A DNA stretch of 64,000 bases from NCBI GenBank assembly GCA_012934845.2, contig WNNJ02000576.1, forward strand, positions 1-64,000, given 5' to 3'. Positions 35,288 through 46,858 of the stretch are shown piece after piece. How positions within the stretch are numbered: the first letter of the stretch is position 1; each line of letters opens with the position of its first letter. The position numbers and the translations under genes are program-made. The stretch is from Pomphorhynchus laevis (Eukaryota > Acanthocephala > Palaeacanthocephala > Echinorhynchida > Pomphorhynchidae). The notes beneath the pieces were generated by a model. That model saw only the letters and a list, made by a program, of their open reading frames with translations. It ran no database searches and was not told the origin of the DNA.

Positions 35288-35980
35288 CAGTGAAGTCAGA
35301 TAAAGTAAAATGTACTGATAAGTCTAACTACTTTACAGAGCTTGTAGGTTGTTCAAATGGTGAATGTGACGTGTATACCTCAATGACGATTTCTCCTACA
35401 CAGAAGACACTATATTCAAATAAATCATTCATATGTGGCTACTATTATGCCATATTACTCAATACTATTACTAATGAACACTCAATTTCGCATCAAGGTA
35501 AATGTATGCTACACAACTAGTCCAAACATCAATTCTGGAAGATGTTCTTGAACAATACAATATTAACTCTCTCCATTAAAATAATCGATGACCCAATATT
35601 GTCTAGAGAAGCGATTCAATTAGGGCAAAAAATCAAAACAAGTGTTGAGAAACAAATCCAAGCATCAGTTATGGAGAGTGTTCATGAACCATCCTATATT
35701 AATTCTTTCTCAATTACAAGAAGTGCTGACCCGACATTGTCAAGATTAGACGCGACCTCGGTATTAAACTAACCAATACATAATAGCCATATCCATTTGG
35801 TTCCAGATTAAACTTCAATGCAGGATGCAGTTCACGAATATTTATTCAAAATCACAAATCCAGCTATGCAGAACGCTAGTTTGATCTACCAGTTTCCTCA
35901 TATATAGAAAGTATGCCTAAGCCTGAATCATTTGTTGATCACTCCGAAAACCAACGTTCATCTACTCCGCAAAATTACCT

Positions 35981-37655
35981 TTCCAACGCAACATCAGAGC
36001 AAAAGTGAAATAAGTTGGATTTACAACAACATACTGGTTGTAATAAGAGGGATGCATGCAAAGGTGGGAATGTCAAAAAAGAACAAATTAATGCTTTGAG
36101 AGTTGATTTAAGTAGTACTGTTCTTCTTAAGACGCTAAGAGTTCATTCGTTGTTCCGTTTAGGAAAAAATATTTATTTTAATGTGACAAATGCGTCCAGC
36201 GCACGCTTACATGACCACAACAAACAAAAATGTAAATCATTAGGTCGAGAAGGTGTGAACAGAGGAGGTGTTTGAATGTGATAAACAAGAGAGCGCGGCG
36301 GACATTGAGAGGGAGTTGATTCCAGGCGAGTGGGGCGGCGACGAGGAAGGATCGGAGACCGTAGTTGTTGGATATGATGGGAACGCAGCGAAAGCGAGGT
36401 GGGCTAGTGTCGTCTAAGAAAGCAAGGTTGATGAACGATAAAGAGCCGACAGCGATGAGACGAAAAATTACGAGAAGGCAGAGTTGGATGCGGATGTGGA
36501 TGGTGGGCCAGGATTACTCAAACGGCGGAGTTGATTATTCGTTGTAGGGGTAGGATGATGGATTTTGGAGAATTTGCGAAAAAGCTAAAGCAGTAATCGA
36601 TTTTAGGGAAAAGAAGCGATGAAAGAAGAGACATACAAGAACGGAAGTCGATAAGGGGGCGGATACGGCGGATGTCACGGAGAATTAAGTTAGACGAGCG
36701 GACCTTGTCACGGACGAAGGGTCAAAAAATACATAGGGAGGAGATATGTTTGGTTTACGGGGAGGATCCACATTATTTTGGACTTGTCGGGGTTTAGAAC
36801 GAGATGGAGATGGGAGATACGTTTGTAGATAGAAATACAGTTGGAGGCAAAAATGCCGATATCGTGTATGCGATGTGCGGGTGCATGGTCATATATAAAG
36901 ATGTCATCAGCATATTGCATGACGTTAACGGAGTAAGGCTTGATAAACGGAGAGAGATCACCAAGCAGAAGAGAAAAAAGCAGGGGACCTAGGACTGAAC
37001 CTTGTGGGAACCCGCAAAATATAGGGATGTGAGGGGAGGATGATGAATTAGAACAGGCGCGAAAGGAACGGTCGGATAGATATGAGGCGAACCATGCTAC
37101 GGAGGAGGAAAAGCCGTAATCATAACGAAGGCGAGAAAGGAGGACGGAGTGATTGACAATGTCGAAGGCGGAGGAGAGGTCGAGTGATATGAGAACACTA
37201 TGTAGAGCTTTGTCTCGAGAAATAAGTAAATTGTTGTAAACGTTAATGCATGCGATTTCCGTGGAGTGATTATAGCGGAAAGCGGATTGGAAAGGAGGGT
37301 ACAGATTGGATGAGGAGAGATAGGAGTTGATCTGTATTAAGATGAGGCGTTCTAAGAGATTAGAAAGAGTAGGGAGTAGTGAAATGGGGCGATAGCTAGA
37401 AGGAAGGGAGGGGTCGAGCGATTGCAATGTGCAGACAATTATGTCTAAGTCCCATCGTTTGTAAGACGGGAATATTCGAATTTTAAAATATCTATTCTTA
37501 GAAGATCTTAAAGCACTAAAAGTCGCTAACAAAGAATTGCTTAGGAGGGTAGGGATTGGAGAATTAACCTTACGATACGAAATTTTCAAGTTGTTCGACG
37601 CCGTCCCTTTATTCGCTGGGACGCTTTATGCATTCCCGAAGCTCTGCGAACTTAG
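35981..37655 (+). mobile_element. CR1-like family E ORF1 fragment split by a family A LINE
   Basis: 35981-36171 and 37428-37655 are both collinear with 39203-39850, the better family E copy (TTACCTTTCCAACG start; CAATGTGCAGACAATTATGT on resumption). Between them sits a minus-strand family A LINE, and about 60 target bases equivalent to 39562-39622 are missing. The fragment is cut off at 37655. Confidence 0.88.
36172..37427 (-). mobile_element. LINE family A, 5'-truncated copy, minus strand
   Basis: The 3' end (hairpin near 36197-36212, one base lost in the stem) lies at 36172. The 5' break is at 37427 in the reverse transcriptase near the block LLPTLSNLLERLILIQIN. Minus-strand frame 36708-37589 covers the palm motifs SLDLSSAFDIVNHSVLL and [20 protein letters not shown], but runs beyond the element into host sequence. 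Confidence 0.93.
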
Positions 37656-37737
37656 GAAAATATTTGGGATATATTATACATACAATAAAAAAATTCGGGA
37701 TATATTATACATACAATCTAAAGTAAATAGAGCGAGC

Positions 37738-38092
37738 ATCGACGACAACCTTCGACGACAACCATCGACGACAACCATCGACGACAACCATCGACGACAA
37801 CCATCGACGACAACCATCGACGACAACCATCGACGACAACCATCGACGACAACCATCGACGACAACCATCGACGACAACCATCGACGACAACCATCGACG
37901 ACAACCATCGACGACAACCATCGACGACAACCATCGACGACAACCATCGACGACAACCATCGACGACAACCATCGACGACAACCATCTACGACAACCATC
38001 TACGACAACCATCTACGACAACCATCTACGACAACCATCCACGACAACCATCCACGACAACCATCGACGACAACCATCGACGACAACCATCA
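37738..38092 (+). repeat. 13-bp tandem array, about 27 units, at a LINE 5' end
   Basis: Unit CGACGACAACCAT, with a diverged block (CTACGACAACCAT, CCACGACAACCAT) near 37986-38060. Since 13 is not a multiple of 3, all frames stay open and give the same 13-residue repeat. The array ends ten bases before the LINE ORF1 frame at 38102. It is read here as a 5' untranslated or promoter array. Confidence 0.95.
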
Positions 38093-38101
38093 GTTGAAAA
38101 A

Positions 38102-39154
38102 TTGATTGAAATACATTCTTACAAGTTTATGAGAGGACGTAAGAAAACAACTAAGACCGACACCAACTATAGACAACTGCAAGTACAGTGCTCGATACAC
38201 GACTGCAGCGTCTGGGCAACAATCGCCTGCGACAAGAATAAGGCTAAAGAAGACTTCGTATGTGGTTTTTGTGCCAACAAACTAATCTGCAACCTTTCCA
38301 ATAAGCACATATCAACATTCAACACGTCAACCCAAACTACCCCCGTCGTTTCTAATGTCCTTTGTCTACCCACCGACCCTGCCACCATATACACTTCCCA
38401 TTCCATGTCATCTTCACTCCCCGACACCCCACGTCCCGTCCTTCCCGTCTCGTTTCTGAATAACTTGCATCCATCAATCAAAATCACCTCCACCAACCTA
38501 CACTATCCTTCCACTCATAACCTTTCCTCACATCGCTTGCCACCCTCTTTATTATCATTATCCTCTATGTCTCCCGTCGTAAAACCAAATCCCTCCAAAT
38601 CATCAACTGCCAGCTCTTCTATCGTGAACTCACCTACTCACGTCAGTCGTCCTCCTTTACGGAAGCGCTTTCCTTCTCGCGATCGTTGCGTCATTGTCAC
38701 TAATATCACGCCTTCCAACTCCTTATCTCCACAAGCACGTCTCGACCACGATGTTTCCGCCTTCAGATACATCCTCTCGTCTATTGTTCATGCGGATAAA
38801 CCATCCTTTTTCAAGGACATTTCTCCTGTCGCATTCCTCCGTCTAAACAAATCTTCTCAATCTAATCCTTCCCAGCCCCCTCTCCTAAAAATTGTTTTCA
38901 AGCATTTCTCTTACGCGTCTTCTGCCCTCTCTCAACGATTTAAACTCATGTCATCTTCAACCACTCGAATTTTCCCCGATCGCGCCCCTTCTGAAATCGC
39001 TCAAATCTCTTCAGCGCGCATCGAAAAACGCCGTCGCGAGGAAAACGGCGAAGCATCACTCTCCATCCGAAACATAGACGGAAATTTTCAAGTTGTCCAC
39101 ACCCGTCCAAAAATTCGATTGCGCTCAATCTCTCCTATGTGTCTTCTCCACTAG
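38102..39154 (+). CDS. LINE ORF1 protein with zinc-finger-like N terminus
   Basis: About 340 residues; the first ATG is at 38129 (MRGRKKTTKTDTNYRQLQ). A Cys/His cluster follows: QCSIHDCSVWATIACD, then DFVCGFC, resembling the second half of a PHD finger as found in ORF1 of several CR1-group LINEs. The middle is Ser/Pro/Thr-rich, and the C-terminal part has VAFLRLNKSSQSNPSQPPLL and IEKRRREENGEAS, like the RNA-binding part of CR1 ORF1. Codon use (C-ending, TCC/CTC-rich) matches family A, so it is probably family A's ORF1. Function: RNA binding, inferred. Confidence 0.8.
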   Translation: MIEIHSYKFMRGRKKTTKTDTNYRQLQVQCSIHDCSVWATIACDKNKAKEDFVCGFCANKLICNLSNKHISTFNTSTQTTPVVSNVLCLPTDPATIYTSHSMSSSLPDTPRPVLPVSFLNNLHPSIKITSTNLHYPSTHNLSSHRLPPSLLSLSSMSPVVKPNPSKSSTASSSIVNSPTHVSRPPLRKRFPSRDRCVIVTNITPSNSLSPQARLDHDVSAFRYILSSIVHADKPSFFKDISPVAFLRLNKSSQSNPSQPPLLKIVFKHFSYASSALSQRFKLMSSSTTRIFPDRAPSEIAQISSARIEKRRREENGEASLSIRNIDGNFQVVHTRPKIRLRSISPMCLLH

Positions 39155-39244
39155 ACACTTTCGCCACAACACACGGTTTCCACCTCGATCTCCTCAACAC
39201 TAGATTACCTTTCCAACGAAACATTAAAACAAAAGTGTGATAAG

Positions 39245-39748
39245 TTGGATTTACAACAACATACTGGTTGTAATAATCGGGGTGCATGCAAAGGTGGGAA
39301 GGTCAAAAAAGAACAAATTAATGCTTTGGAAGTTGATTTAAGTAGTACTGAGATGTATGTTAAGGGTCGGCGAAATCGTTTTGTTGATAGAGAACAATGT
39401 TTAATTTTTGCAAATATCGCAGAATCTATCAAGCCTAATGCTCAAAGGCGCCTCGACGAAGAAGTGATTGCAATACGATCGCTTGTTTCTAATTTATTTG
39501 CCATACATGAAGCGGATCTTGTTAAGACGCTAAGAGTTTATTCGTTGTTCCATTTAGGTAAACCTAAAATTTGTTCTAACTACCGGCCACGACTTTTAAA
39601 GGCAATATTTGGTCCTGCTGACAATGTGCAGACAATTATGTCTAAATCCCATCGTTTGAAAGGGGAGGATATTTGCATTTTAAAAGATCTATCCTTAGAA
39701 GATCGTAAAGCACTAAAGTTGCTAAATAAGGATTGCTTAAGAGTTTAG
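39245..39748 (+). CDS. CR1-like ORF1 protein, C-terminal region
   Basis: Encodes REQCLIFANIAESIKPNAQR, then LRVYSLFHLGKPKICSNYRP and RLLKAIFGPADNVQTIMSKS, ending with EDICILKDLSLEDRKALK. This is the RNA-recognition part of CR1-type ORF1 proteins (RPRLLK-F and DLT-EER-like blocks). The N terminus starts in a Cys-containing stretch (HTGCNNRGACKGG) and is probably incomplete. Confidence 0.8.
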   Translation: MDLQQHTGCNNRGACKGGKVKKEQINALEVDLSSTEMYVKGRRNRFVDREQCLIFANIAESIKPNAQRRLDEEVIAIRSLVSNLFAIHEADLVKTLRVYSLFHLGKPKICSNYRPRLLKAIFGPADNVQTIMSKSHRLKGEDICILKDLSLEDRKALKLLNKDCLRV

Positions 39749-41610
39749 GGAGTGGAGAAAGTAACTTACGATACGAAATTATCAACTGGTTCGGCGCCGC
39801 CCCTTTGTTAGTTGGGACGCTTTATGCATTCCCGAAGCTCTGCGAACCTAGGAAGGCTCGTAAATTTTGATTTTCGAATAAAAACATTATATACTATTCC
39901 TAAAATTTCCGGTTTCGCTGTGGCATATACTAATGCCCGAATCATGTTGAGTAAGTTTGATGAAGTTCGTGAGTGGGTGCTTTCCTCCTCCTTAGATATA
40001 GTCGCCATTTCTGAAACATGGTTGCATAGCGATATACCAGATTGTATCGTGCGAATTCCTGAATATCAAATATTTCGATTCGATCGTAGTACACGAAAAG
40101 GTGGCGGTGTAGCGCTGTTAATCAGAGATTAATTTAATGTTTTAAGGGAATGCAGACTTGCAAATCAGGAAGGTACTTGTGAATTCATATCGATCATGTC
40201 CAGACATGGTGGTAACTGTCTTCAAATTGGAGTATTTTGCCGGACTCCTGAATCTTTCGTATTAGATACTGAATTGAGGTTTATCCTAGAGAATTCCACT
40301 ACTTCCAAGAACTACTTGGTGGTTGGTGATTTTAATATTGTGGGTGTAATTTCATAGTATCCCTGCTCATTGAAGAGTGGCGCAACAAACACTGACACAG
40401 AACTATAGCCCTTTTTAGTTAATTATTTATGCTAGAACAACACTGTTCTACTTCAACGAGGTTCATGAACACTAATGAATTGCTTCTTGATTTGGTGTTT
40501 TCTAAGTTATTAACTGACGTATCTCACATTCGTCAAAGAGCACCTATTAACATGAGCGATCATTACATTCTATTATTTAGTTTTGTTAGACGAGACAACG
40601 TCAACGGCTTATCCGCTCCCACGATAATGAAAATACATTGGCATTCCGTCAATATAGTCTAATTAAGACGAGCTGCGTCATTGTTAACATTTGTTGATTA
40701 CACCAACGATGTTGAAAGGCGTTGAAATATATTACACTCGGCATTAATAAAATTATCTGATTGGTTTGCTCCTCTCCGACTTGTTCGTAAAGGCAAGTAC
40801 AACATGCCTTCTTGGTTTGATCAAGAGCTAGTAGAGACTATTAAACAGCTTAATCGAATTTTTGAGCTAAGTAGAAAGTGTCCTATTTTAAGAACTGCAT
40901 ATAACTTGTCTCGTAATCAAGTTGTTCGTCTTTAGGTTGCTAAGAAAAGGAAATACGAACAAAGCATTATAAACTATATAAGGTCTGCGCCCAAACGCTT
41001 CTGGCTTCATGTTAAGCGAGCTAAACCATTAATTCGTCGATTAATTCGCTTCACATCGGTGGTATGAATACTACTACGCCATCTTTGATGGCTGAAATCT
41101 TTGCAGATACATTTTTATTATCACCTGTTAATAGCTATGCTAGCAGTAGCCTTGACCTTTCACATGGTAATGCGATATTAGTTACATTGTGTCAACAGAA
41201 GAAATTCGTCAAGAACTATCTGCACTTTCTATTTCTTCAGCCCACGGTCAAGATGGCATACATCCATTTTTCCTTAAATCTATATCCGACATCATTAAAG
41301 CGCCCATCGCCTCACTCTTTCAGCTAAGCCTGCAAAATTCGTGCCTACCAGCAATATGGAAACACGCTCTTCTGATCCCTGTTTTCAAAAAGGGTGACAA
41401 ACATAATCGACAAAAGTTAGGCCAATCAGTTTAACAAGTACTATTTGTAAAGTAATTGAGAGAATAATTAACCGGTGGTTATCGTTTTTTCTTTCAGAAT
41501 ACAATCTTCTCAAGTGAGGCCAGCATGGTTTCCGAAAGGGCAGATCATGTCTCAGCAATCTTCTATGTGCAAGGAAATCATGGACCAGTGATGTTTCTAG
41601 AGATTACGCT

Positions 41611-42138
41611 GTGGATGCGATCGTCCTTGATTTTAGTCGGGAATTTGATGGTGTTCCGCACGTGATGTTGCTTGGCATTCTGCAATTATATCAAATCGAT
41701 AAATGGCTAATAGATTGGATTCATAATTTTCTTAGAGACCGCCTTTTTCGCGTACGTGTAGGTCAATCTTTATCATCACCTCGAAGGGTATCTATCAGTG
41801 TACCTCAAGGGTCTGTCTTGGATTCAGTTATCTTCAACGTGTTCGTAAATACCTTATTGGATGAGCTAGTTAGATCAAAGTCTTGCGAGTTTTTGGCTTT
41901 TGCAGATGACCTGAAATTATGGAGGACTATTAAGGATCTAGAAGATGATGTGTGTTTGCAGAAGGCACTAAATGTAGTGCACGGTTGGTCTCAATTAACG
42001 GGTATCCACTTAAATGTGCCCATGTGTGTACACTTCCGTTTCGGCAAAAATAGTTTAAAATCAAGCTATTACATTGGAAATGACTGTATAAAGGGAACAT
42101 GTTCAAGACCTTGGCGTCACAGTGAACCGATCTCTTAA
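41611..42138 (+). pseudogene. CR1-like reverse transcriptase of family E, palm region
   Basis: Motif A is VLDFSREFDGVPHVMLLGIL, motif B VSISVPQGSVLDSVIFNVFV, and motif C FLAFADDLKLWRTIKDLEDD; then LNVVHGWSQLTGIHLNVPMC. Normal motif B is GVPQGSVLGP, so the second Gly is lost (LDS). Upstream fingers sit in another frame at 41189-41434 (AHGQDGIHPFFLKSISDII). Translation beyond 42138 needs a frame change. Confidence 0.8.
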
Positions 42139-42600
42139 AACGCGGGAGAATACTATGCGTGTATACAGCGCAACTAGGCGGATGATGCATATAATTAGAT
42201 GTTGTTTCTCCACACCGAATCCTCAATCATTGACCATATTATACAAGGCTAAGATTCAATCATTGATCAAATATGCTACACCGTTTGCATTTCCATGTAC
42301 GAAAGATGAAATGTCAAAGTATGAGCGCATACTACACAGTGTCACAAGCTAATCTCCTAGCTTGAGAAATCTTCCTTATGAGCAGCGGCTCTTTCATCTT
42401 GGATTTAGTTCCATATTTTGCCGCCTCGTGTTCCTAGACATGTGTTCTATGTATCGCATCGTACATCAGTATGTAGGATTTCCCATTGAAGTTGCTAGAA
42501 GAAATTGTTGACAAGGAAGAAGAGGACATTCTCTTTGTCTAGATATTTTGTACCGTGGAAAATTATCTAAAAAATTTCGACTTTCCCACAGAGCATTCCG

Positions 42601-42653
42601 GTGTGAATGTTACCCCCGTTGTGAATGTTGCGATTTTCCGTTGTGAATGTTGC
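42601..42653 (+). repeat. Short doubled GTTGTGAATGTTGCGA motif
   Basis: Two adjacent copies of GTTGTGAATGTTGCGA and a third partial one (GTGTGAATGTTACC) at the end of the family E element. Confidence 0.8.
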
Positions 42654-42731
42654 GAGCATTCTGGATTTTGAAAAATGGAGAATAATTGATTAATGAAGCC
42701 GGATCAAGGTACGACGAATCTAGGCGTTCGA

Positions 42732-42800
42732 TAAAAAAGATTTATTTAACGTGGCAAATGCGTGCCAGCGCACGCTTACATGACCACAACAAAACAAAAA
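42732..42800 (-). mobile_element. Minimal LINE family A 3' end
   Basis: Only the 3' tail and hairpin (42760-42775) plus GACCACAACAAAAC remain, about 65 bases: an extreme 5' truncation. It shows the hairpin region travels on its own. Confidence 0.85.
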
Positions 42801-42889
42801 TGTTTTGTTTCTATTTATTGTGGTGACCGAGCAAAACAGCCTTGTGGCTAATGCTATGTCTGTAATAATACATATCTTGATTTTTCAAA

Positions 42890-43800
42890 TCATTATTAGC
42901 ATTCTTAAAACGCATTCAAAGCGTTATATTTGATTTTACCAGAGCGTTTGAACATATTTATCATGGCATTTATTTTCAAAATGCGAGCGATGCATTAAAC
43001 AGTACTAATATTGACCGGTACATATCTGCTTATCTCTACGAACTTATAAAGTTTTTATAAATGGGTTTTCTCAGAAGACTATCCCATACATCTTGGTATA
43101 ACACAAGCATTTGTACTTGGCCCGCAAACGGTCTAAAATGCAAACGATCTAATGCAAACGATCTAAAAATTTGACGAGCAGTTACATCTTTTTTAAATTA
43201 TGAGCTCTTCAATCAAATATTGACAAAGTGATTAATTGGGAAAATACATATAATCCGAAAAATAATGGATCTAAGTTTTAATGTCTAACATTAAAAGGAC
43301 GCGATATGTCTCTCATACCACAATATTATACTGGTAACTTATTCATACACGTTGTAGATAATATAAAGGAATTGGGTATCTGAATATCGGCTAACATGTC
43401 TATACGACGTCACACAAACTATGAGAAAGCTAAAGTCATACATATGGTAGGTTTTGTTCGTTGAAACTTAGATTATCTTAATCACAGATCGCTTAAAATT
43501 GTTATAAATGCCCACATTCTCAGCCATTTACTCTACGGGTTTTAATGTGTGTATCGCAAGACTAAATTTGAGTGAAACTTGTTAAACAAGTATTACGACG
43601 GACAACGAACCACATGTAGGTCAACTAACCTACAATCCATATCGTTTATCATATAGTGAGAAAATTCAGACATGGAATTCCATTCAGTTCTTACATTGTT
43701 CGATTATCAAGATGTGTCTAGCTTGTTAGATATTGCATATTTAGAATCATGTTCTAAAGAAACTCTTCTGTCAAAGTAATATCGATTCGAGGGCACTCAA
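42890..43800 (+). pseudogene. CR1-like LINE remnant
   Basis: Very decayed. VIFDFTRAFEHIYHGIYF (about 42929) is motif A; GITQAFVLGPQ (about 43105) is motif B; NIKELGI and FVR-NLDYLNHRSLKIVINA (about 43360-43510) match the C-terminal thumb of CR1 elements. Frames change and stops are frequent. Confidence 0.65.
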
Positions 43801-44133
43801 AAAGCATATTTGAAAATGCTGAATTAAGGAAAGTGCTATCAAAAGGATACAAATAACAATAAAAATGAAATTTACAATTCGTTTCATAATGACTTAAATT
43901 CTTACTTTAGTAAGATGATTAATAGTGAAAGATAAAATACATATAAAGTGAATTTGATGAAATAAAAAAATGAAAATAACAAACAATTATAAAAATAAAA
44001 TATAATATTAATAATGATATGTATTTAGAACTTCTGAGTTCTAAATCACACTGCCGCAGCTTCTTCTGAGTTCTAAATCACCCTACCGCAGCTTCTTCTT
44101 CGATAATGACATCAATGTATCATAGTAATACTT

Positions 44134-44968
44134 CAAAAAACGATTTATTTTAACGTGGCAAATGCGTGCCAGCGCACGCTTACATGACCACAACAAAACA
44201 AAACTGTGAATCAGGTGTCGAGAAGGTGTGAACGGAGGAGGTGTTTGAATGTGATAAAGGAGGGAGCGCGGCGGACGTCGAGAGGAAGTTGATTCCAGGC
44301 GAGTGAGGCGGCGACGAGGAAGGATCGGAGACCGTAGTTGTTGGAGTAATTAGGAACGTGGAGTAAGAGGGTATGACAGGAACGAAGCGATAGCGAGGTG
44401 GGGCGAGTATCGTCTAAGAAAGGAAGGTTGATGAACGATGGGGAGCCGACAGCGATGAGACGAAAAGTAACGAGAAGAAGGCGGAGTTTGATGCGGATGT
44501 GGATGGTGGGCCAGGAGAGTTGGGCAAGATATGTGGATGTATGGTCGAAGCGACGGAGACGAAAGAGCACTCGAACGGCGGTGTTGATTATTCGTTGTAG
44601 AGGTAGGATGATGGATTTTGGAGAATTGGTGAAAAGGCTAAGGCAGTAATCGATTTTAGGGAAAAGAAGCGATGAAAGAAGAGACATGCAAGAACGGAAG
44701 TCGATAAGACTTCAAGTCTTATCTTGAAGTCTTATCGGGTAGGATGATGGATTTTGGAGAATTGGCGAAAAGGCTAAGGCAGTAATCGATTTTAGGGAAA
44801 AGAAGCGATGAAAGAAGAGACATACAAGAACGGAAGTCGATAAGGGGGCGGATACGGCGGATGTCACGGAGAATTAAGTTAGACGAGCGGACCTTGTCAC
44901 GGACGAAGGGTTTAAGGGAAAGGTGATCATCGAAATGGAAGCCTAAGAAAGTGAGATTGTGGACTACA
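44134..44968 (-). mobile_element. LINE family A copy with an internal 110-bp duplication
   Basis: 3' end with hairpin at 44164-44179. The segment 44598-44708 is repeated at 44740-44852 and the two are joined by a perfect 15-bp hairpin (44702-44737). Minus frame 44211-44687 encodes [20 protein letters not shown] through RRAPSFITFKHLLRSHLLDT, the intact C-terminal domain of family A ORF2. The 5' break is near 44968, next to a 34-bp palindrome. Confidence 0.9.
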
Positions 44969-44976
44969 TCTCACTT

Positions 44977-45010
44977 ACAAGTATTTGGATAATATTATCC
45001 AAATACTTGT
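44977..45010. repeat. 34-bp perfect palindrome at a LINE breakpoint
   Basis: Self-complementary around ATAATATTAT, halves reading ACAAGTATTTGGATAAT. Its right half is partly repeated just after (TTGGATAATATTATC to 45025). It separates the family A copy from an endonuclease remnant. Confidence 0.93.
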
Positions 45011-45830
45011 TTGGATAATATTATCGAGTACATATATCCTATATGGTATGCACTTAGAGGTATAGAAATGCCTAGTGTAAACACACCATATAATTTCACA
45101 GATTTTCATTGCTTGCTTCTTTCCTCGAATGTGCGTAATATTCTTTCTAAAATTTACGAATTAAGAGTTCGTGTCCAAGTGCAGAATCCTTTGCTGGTTG
45201 CAATAACAGAATCGCGGCTAAATCATGATGTTACCGATGGTGAGATCGAGTTATCTTATTACTTTTATTATCGAGCTGACAGGTGCAATAGAAATGGAGT
45301 AATATTGGATGTTCACTTAAACGCAGTAGTTACACTGCTCGACATAAAATTTAATGATGAAGTTGAATCTTTACGGGTGAGGGTATCACTCTCAAATCGC
45401 CAACCGATTGTCATTGGTCTAATTATCGTAGTTCATGCGCTAAAGTCGGTTGCATTGTCAACGATTTTCATAAGTACGCTACTTTGCACGATGTGTACAC
45501 ATCGGGAAACGATGGGAAATCATCACAAACGATGTCATTGGGGAACGTACACACCCATAGTAGGATGTGATAGTAGTTCATTAGAGTTACTCGACTTTAT
45601 CTACGTTTTAAGTCTCACTCAACATGTGAGAGACCACTCGCTCCTGTAAAAATCAGCAATCATTCTTAGATATTTGTCTGACCTCAAACGGATGTTTTGT
45701 AGACCACGTCACTCACATTTAACCTCTAGGATCATCAGACCACTGTGTCCTTCTATGTGACTCCTACTTCTCGCGAGATTTTTCAACCCACATATCGTTT
45801 CTAAATACTGATCAGTGTTTCAAGACGGAT
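45011..45830 (+). pseudogene. CR1-like endonuclease remnant
   Basis: The 212-residue frame 45011-45649 has NVRNILSKIYELRVRVQVQN and then PLLVAITESRLNHDV and YYRADRCNRNGVILDVHLNA, which are the start blocks of an AP-type LINE endonuclease. The GGG box of good copies is reduced to NRNG. The end strays into another frame. Confidence 0.72.
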
Positions 45831-45869
45831 TATCAATTGGTCCGTATGTGCATTTCAGGTATATAAAAA

Positions 45870-46224
45870 AATATTTATTTTAACGTGGCAAATGCGTGCC
45901 AGCGCACGCTTACATGACCACAACAAAACAAAAATGTAAATCATTTGTCGAAAAGGTGTGAACGGAGGAGTTGTTTGAATGTGATGAAGGAAGGAGCACG
46001 GCAGACGTCGATAGGGAGTTGATTCCAGGCGAGTGAGGTGGCGACGAGGAAATATCGGAGACCATAGTTGTTGGAGTAATTGGGGACGTGGAGTAAGAAG
46101 GTATGACGGGAACGTAGTGATAGAGAGGTGGGGCGAGTGTCGTCTAAGAAAGGAAGGTTGATAAACGATGGGGAGCCGACAGCGATGAGACAAAAAGTTA
46201 CGATAAGGCGGAGTTTGATGCGGA
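45870..46224 (-). mobile_element. LINE family A short copy
   Basis: 3' hairpin at 45894-45909; 5' break near 46224 in the C-terminal region. Minus frame 45941-46330 includes [20 protein letters not shown]. It lies head to head with the next copy. Confidence 0.9.
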
Positions 46225-46324
46225 ATTGTTTCCCCTGTATTTCGATGTCAGCCGGAAGGACATTGCGTACGATAATTGTATTTATAGTATCGATACAGAA
46301 GACATCCGTCCTTGTATGTATTTC

Positions 46325-46858
46325 TTTCATCGCTTCTCTTCCCTAAAATTGATTACTGCCTCAGCCGTTTCGCTAATTTTCCAAAATCCATCATCCTGTC
46401 CCTAAAACGCATCAACTCCGCCATTTGAGTGCTCATATGTCTCCGTCGCTTCGACCACACATCCACACATCTTGTCCAACTCGCCTGGCCCACCGTCAAC
46501 ATATGCCTTATTCTCGTAACTTTTAGTATCATCACTGTAGGCTCTCTATCGTTCATTAACTTCCCTTTCTCAGAGGACACTCGCCCCACCTCTCTATCAC
46601 TGCGTTCCCGTCATCCCATTTTACTCCACGTGCCCAATTACTTCAACAACTATGGTCTTCCAACCTTCCTCGTCGCCGCCGCGCTCGCCTGGAATTAGCT
46701 ACTTCTCGACGTCTGTCGCGCGCACTCCTTTATCGAATTTAAATACCTCCTCCTTTACCACTTTCTCGGCACGTGATTTAGATTTTTATTTGCTTTTTTC
46801 TTCGTGGTCATGTAAGCGTGCGCCGACACGCATTTGCGACGTAAAAATAAATCCTTTT
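46325..46858 (+). mobile_element. LINE family A short copy, head to head with the previous
   Basis: Starts at TTTCATCGCTTCTCTTCCCT and ends with a hairpin at 46816-46831 (GCGTGC against ACACGC, one weak pair). About 100 unrelated bases (46225-46324) separate it from the opposite copy. Frames broken. Confidence 0.88.

Larger units (their letters stand above)
39199..42600 (+). mobile_element. CR1-like LINE family E, near full span, decayed
   Basis: Contains in order ORF1 (39245-39748), endonuclease (about 39880-40660), reverse transcriptase (about 41050-42350) and a C-terminal region. The first endonuclease frame shows VAISETWLHSDIP and FDRSTRKGGGVALLIRD, the usual start of the AP-endonuclease domain. 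Later blocks sit in changing frames with stops, so the element is dead. It abuts the family A 5' part at 39198. Confidence 0.88.

Noticed and set aside
35146-35520. Protein with LMNKLTKNNP repeats
   Set aside because: Produced by a 30-bp tandem repeat; the remainder has no recognisable domain and codon use looks random.
37674-38012. Long minus-strand frames with MVVVDGCRRWLSS repeats
   Set aside because: They are forced by the 13-bp tandem period, which opens every frame at once; no unique protein sequence is attached.
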